DNA of 6,726 bases from Anaerolineae bacterium CG2_30_58_95 (lineage in GTDB: Bacteria; Chloroflexota; Anaerolineae; Anaerolineales; Villigracilaceae). The first letter of the stretch is position 1; each line of letters starts with the position of its first letter. Both the position numbers and the translations under genes were made by a program. The stretch is from positions 1 through 6,726 of the forward strand of contig MNXK01000106.1 of assembly GCA_001872165.1 (NCBI GenBank), written 5' to 3'. The notes under the pieces are model-generated. The model was not told the origin of the DNA. It did no database searches and was given only the letters and a program-made list of their open reading frames with translations. Positions 5,149 to 6,726 of the stretch are shown one piece after another.

Positions 5149-5269
5149 TAGAAATCGAAACGTTTGCGGATTTACCCAAGAAGCAGTAAACTTAGTCTGT
5201 ATAAGCATCCAAAAGAACCTCGCCCGATTCCGAACTGGCCCGGCTTCTCGGCCTCGAAATCAATCAGAA

Positions 5270-5275
5270 AGAGGA
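5270..5275 (+). promoter_or_regulatory. Shine-Dalgarno sequence setting the GTG start of hflX
   Basis: AGAGGA ends seven bases before the GTG at 5283. It is the clearest ribosome-binding site in the window and supports the non-ATG start of hflX; no better start lies nearby. Confidence 0.75.
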
Positions 5276-5282
5276 ATCCTGA

Positions 5283-6695
5283 GTGGCAAAAAAAGTCCCT
5301 GTTCCGACCACACCGCCGCGCGAGCGCGCCTTCCTGGTCGGCGTCGAGCTATACGGTAGCCATACATCGGGCCACCATCCTGGTAGCCAGACTGCAGGCT
5401 ACCACTTTGCCCGGAAGCGCCTCCTTTCGCTCGAAGATTCGCTGGCCGAGCTGGCCCTGCTGGCGGATACGGCCGGCCTGGAAGTGGTCGGCGAGCTGAC
5501 CCAGAAGCTGGATCACCCCGACGCGGCAACTTTCATCGGCTCCGGCAAAGTGACCGAGCTGAAGGCGCTGGCCGAAGAGACGCTGGCGCAGGTGGTCATC
5601 TTCGACGACGAGCTCTCGCCGCGCCACCAACGCGAGCTGGAGCGATTGCTGGGGGTCAACGTCCGCATCCTCGACCGCACGGCGCTGATCCTGGATATCT
5701 TTGCCCAACACGCGCACACCAGCGAGGGTATGTTGCAGGTCGAGCTGGCGCAATACGAGTACTACCTGCCGCGCCTGACCGGCGCCTGGACGCACCTGGC
5801 GCGGCAGGCCGGCGGCGGGGGCGGTCGTTCCGGTTCGGTCGGCGGGGTGGGACTGCGCGGCCCGGGCGAAACGCAACTGGAAGTGGACCGGCGCAACATC
5901 CGCAGCCGCATCGCCCATCTGAAGCGCGAGCTGGAAAAGGTGCGCGCCCACCGGGGTCGCTCCCGCCTCCAGCGCAAGCGCTCGCGCATCCCCATCGTGG
6001 CTTTGGTCGGCTACACCAACGCCGGTAAGTCCACGCTGCTCAACCGGGTGGCAAAAGCCGACATCTACACGGCCGACAAGTTGTTCGCCACGCTCGACCC
6101 GACCACGCGCCGCGTCGAGCTTCCCGGCGGGTACCAGGCCCTGTTCACGGATACCGTCGGCTTCATACAAAAGTTACCCACCACGCTGATCGCCGCCTTC
6201 CGCGCCACGCTGGAAGAGATCACCGAAGCCGACCTGCTCCTGCACGTGGTGGATATTTCACATCCCAACGCCAGCAGCCAGGCGGAATCTGTCCACCAGA
6301 CTCTGGCGGAAATCGGCGCCGGGCACGTCCCGGTGCTCACCGCCCTGAACAAAATAGACCGTCTTGCGGACCCGCAGGCGGCGCGCGCCGCCGTCCAGCA
6401 TTACCCGCAATCCGTGGCCATATCCGCCCGCACCGGCGACGGCATCCCTGACATGCTGGCTTCCCTGCGCAGCGCGCTCTACGAGACTTATACGCCCGTC
6501 CTTGTGCGCCTGCCCTATCAGCAGGGAGCGTTGATCTCACTGTTCCACGAGGCCGGCCAGATCGAGCGCGTGGAGCACGGGCGCGGCAGCGTGCTGATGG
6601 GGGGACGCATCCCCGGCCGGCTGGTGGCGCAGTTCAACGCATGGCAGGTGAAGCCGGGCGAAGGTCAAGAAGAGGAACACGAACATAAGTCATGA
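5283..6695 (+). CDS. hflX: GTPase HflX
   Basis: HflX is a ribosome-associated GTPase that binds the 50S subunit and can split stalled or stressed ribosomes. The 470-residue protein has the HflX N-terminal domain (LLSLEDSL 47-54, FIGSGKV 84-90, IFDDELSPRHQRELE 106-120, DRTALILDIFAQHA 131-144). A glycine-rich linker leads to GLRGPGETQLE (190-200). The G domain has G1 GYTNAGKST (243-251), G2 around TLDPTT (270-275), G3 DTVGF (290-294), G4 NKID (356-359) and G5 SAR (381-383). A charged tail ends the protein. The start is GTG with a good ribosome-binding site. An oddity is about 17 extra residues (25-41) between VGVEL and the conserved LLSLEDSL, encoded by two GGTAGCC-type palindromes. All GTPase motifs are intact. 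The stop overlaps the next ATG by four bases. Confidence 0.96.
   Translation: MAKKVPVPTTPPRERAFLVGVELYGSHTSGHHPGSQTAGYHFARKRLLSLEDSLAELALLADTAGLEVVGELTQKLDHPDAATFIGSGKVTELKALAEETLAQVVIFDDELSPRHQRELERLLGVNVRILDRTALILDIFAQHAHTSEGMLQVELAQYEYYLPRLTGAWTHLARQAGGGGGRSGSVGGVGLRGPGETQLEVDRRNIRSRIAHLKRELEKVRAHRGRSRLQRKRSRIPIVALVGYTNAGKSTLLNRVAKADIYTADKLFATLDPTTRRVELPGGYQALFTDTVGFIQKLPTTLIAAFRATLEEITEADLLLHVVDISHPNASSQAESVHQTLAEIGAGHVPVLTALNKIDRLADPQAARAAVQHYPQSVAISARTGDGIPDMLASLRSALYETYTPVLVRLPYQQGALISLFHEAGQIERVEHGRGSVLMGGRIPGRLVAQFNAWQVKPGEGQEEEHEHKS
5355..5404. repeat. Tandem in-frame palindromes inside hflX
   Basis: The first unit pairs GGTAGCC (5355-5361) with GGCCACC (5370-5376) with one mismatch. 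The second pairs TGGTAGCC (5381-5388) perfectly with GGCTACCA (5397-5404) around AGACTGCA. Together they span 50 bases and correspond to the extra residues 25-41 of HflX. The arms are the same as in the trmFO palindrome. Confidence 0.75.
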
Positions 6696-6726
6696 TCGAA
6701 CCCGATCTTCCCCTGATCGAGCTGCA
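6692..6726 (+). CDS. Start of a gene overlapping hflX, possibly adenosine deaminase (3' partial)
   Basis: ATG at 6692 overlaps the hflX TGA in an ATGA arrangement, and a purine-rich AAGAAGAGGAA lies upstream within the hflX tail. Only MIEPDLPLIEL and part of another codon (CA) are visible. Adenosine deaminases commonly begin with a short leader ending in a (K/I)xELHxHLDG zinc-binding segment, and LPLIEL followed by a CA-codon would fit, since CAT or CAC would give the expected His. This is a guess from eleven residues; the existence of a coupled gene is better supported than its identity. Confidence 0.5.
   Translation, partial: MIEPDLPLIEL

Noticed and set aside
5198..5205. TGTATAAG as an hflX promoter
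   Set aside because: No -35 box lies at 15-19 bases, and TG is directly adjacent to the hexamer rather than spaced by one base; too weak to list.
5349..6170. Long - strand open frame of 273 codons opposite hflX
   Set aside because: It is antisense to the conserved HflX coding sequence, has no recognisable motif, and is typical of high-G+C shadow frames.

Overview
The window looks like a chromosomal segment of a member of the Chloroflexota, probably the Anaerolineae. This placement is inferred from the style of the HflX, TrmFO and short-chain prenyl synthase proteins, the moderately high G+C of the core genes, and the many small palindromic repeats between and inside genes. No rRNA or other decisive taxonomic marker is present. 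Every supported gene is on the + strand.

Positions 1-1155 are an AT-richer accessory island of small genes. The end of a small antitoxin-like gene (3-230) overlaps a TumE/DUF6516-family toxin gene (227-628) by four bases. A doubtful 36-codon ORF follows (630-740), then a coiled-coil protein (748-1155) whose C-terminus repeats the domain of the first gene. A TumE-type toxin is therefore flanked on both sides by proteins with the same putative antitoxin domain. I regard this as the most unusual gene arrangement in the window.

Positions 1156-2600 carry a repeat-filled gap, a polyprenyl (geranylgeranyl/farnesyl-type) diphosphate synthase (1279-2292), a tRNA-Gly with anticodon CCC (2328-2399) behind a near-perfect promoter whose -35 box overlaps the synthase stop codon, an intrinsic terminator, and a strong palindrome.

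Positions 2606-6726 carry four core genes: trmFO (tRNA U54 methylation), a membrane-anchored M28/glutaminyl-cyclase-like zinc enzyme, hflX (ribosome-associated GTPase), and the first codons of a gene overlapping hflX by four bases that may be an adenosine deaminase. Two intergenic repeat elements (3997-4131 and 5066-5148) separate trmFO, the M28 gene and hflX.

The second notable observation is that three of the four large conserved genes contain a short GGTAGC...GCTACC-type palindrome in frame. In TrmFO and HflX these coincide with extra residues not usual for the family (about 8 and 17). In the prenyl synthase a perfect 12-bp-stem palindrome is read through with no evident length change. This suggests a family of tiny palindromic elements that spreads through coding sequence in this genome without breaking the reading frame.
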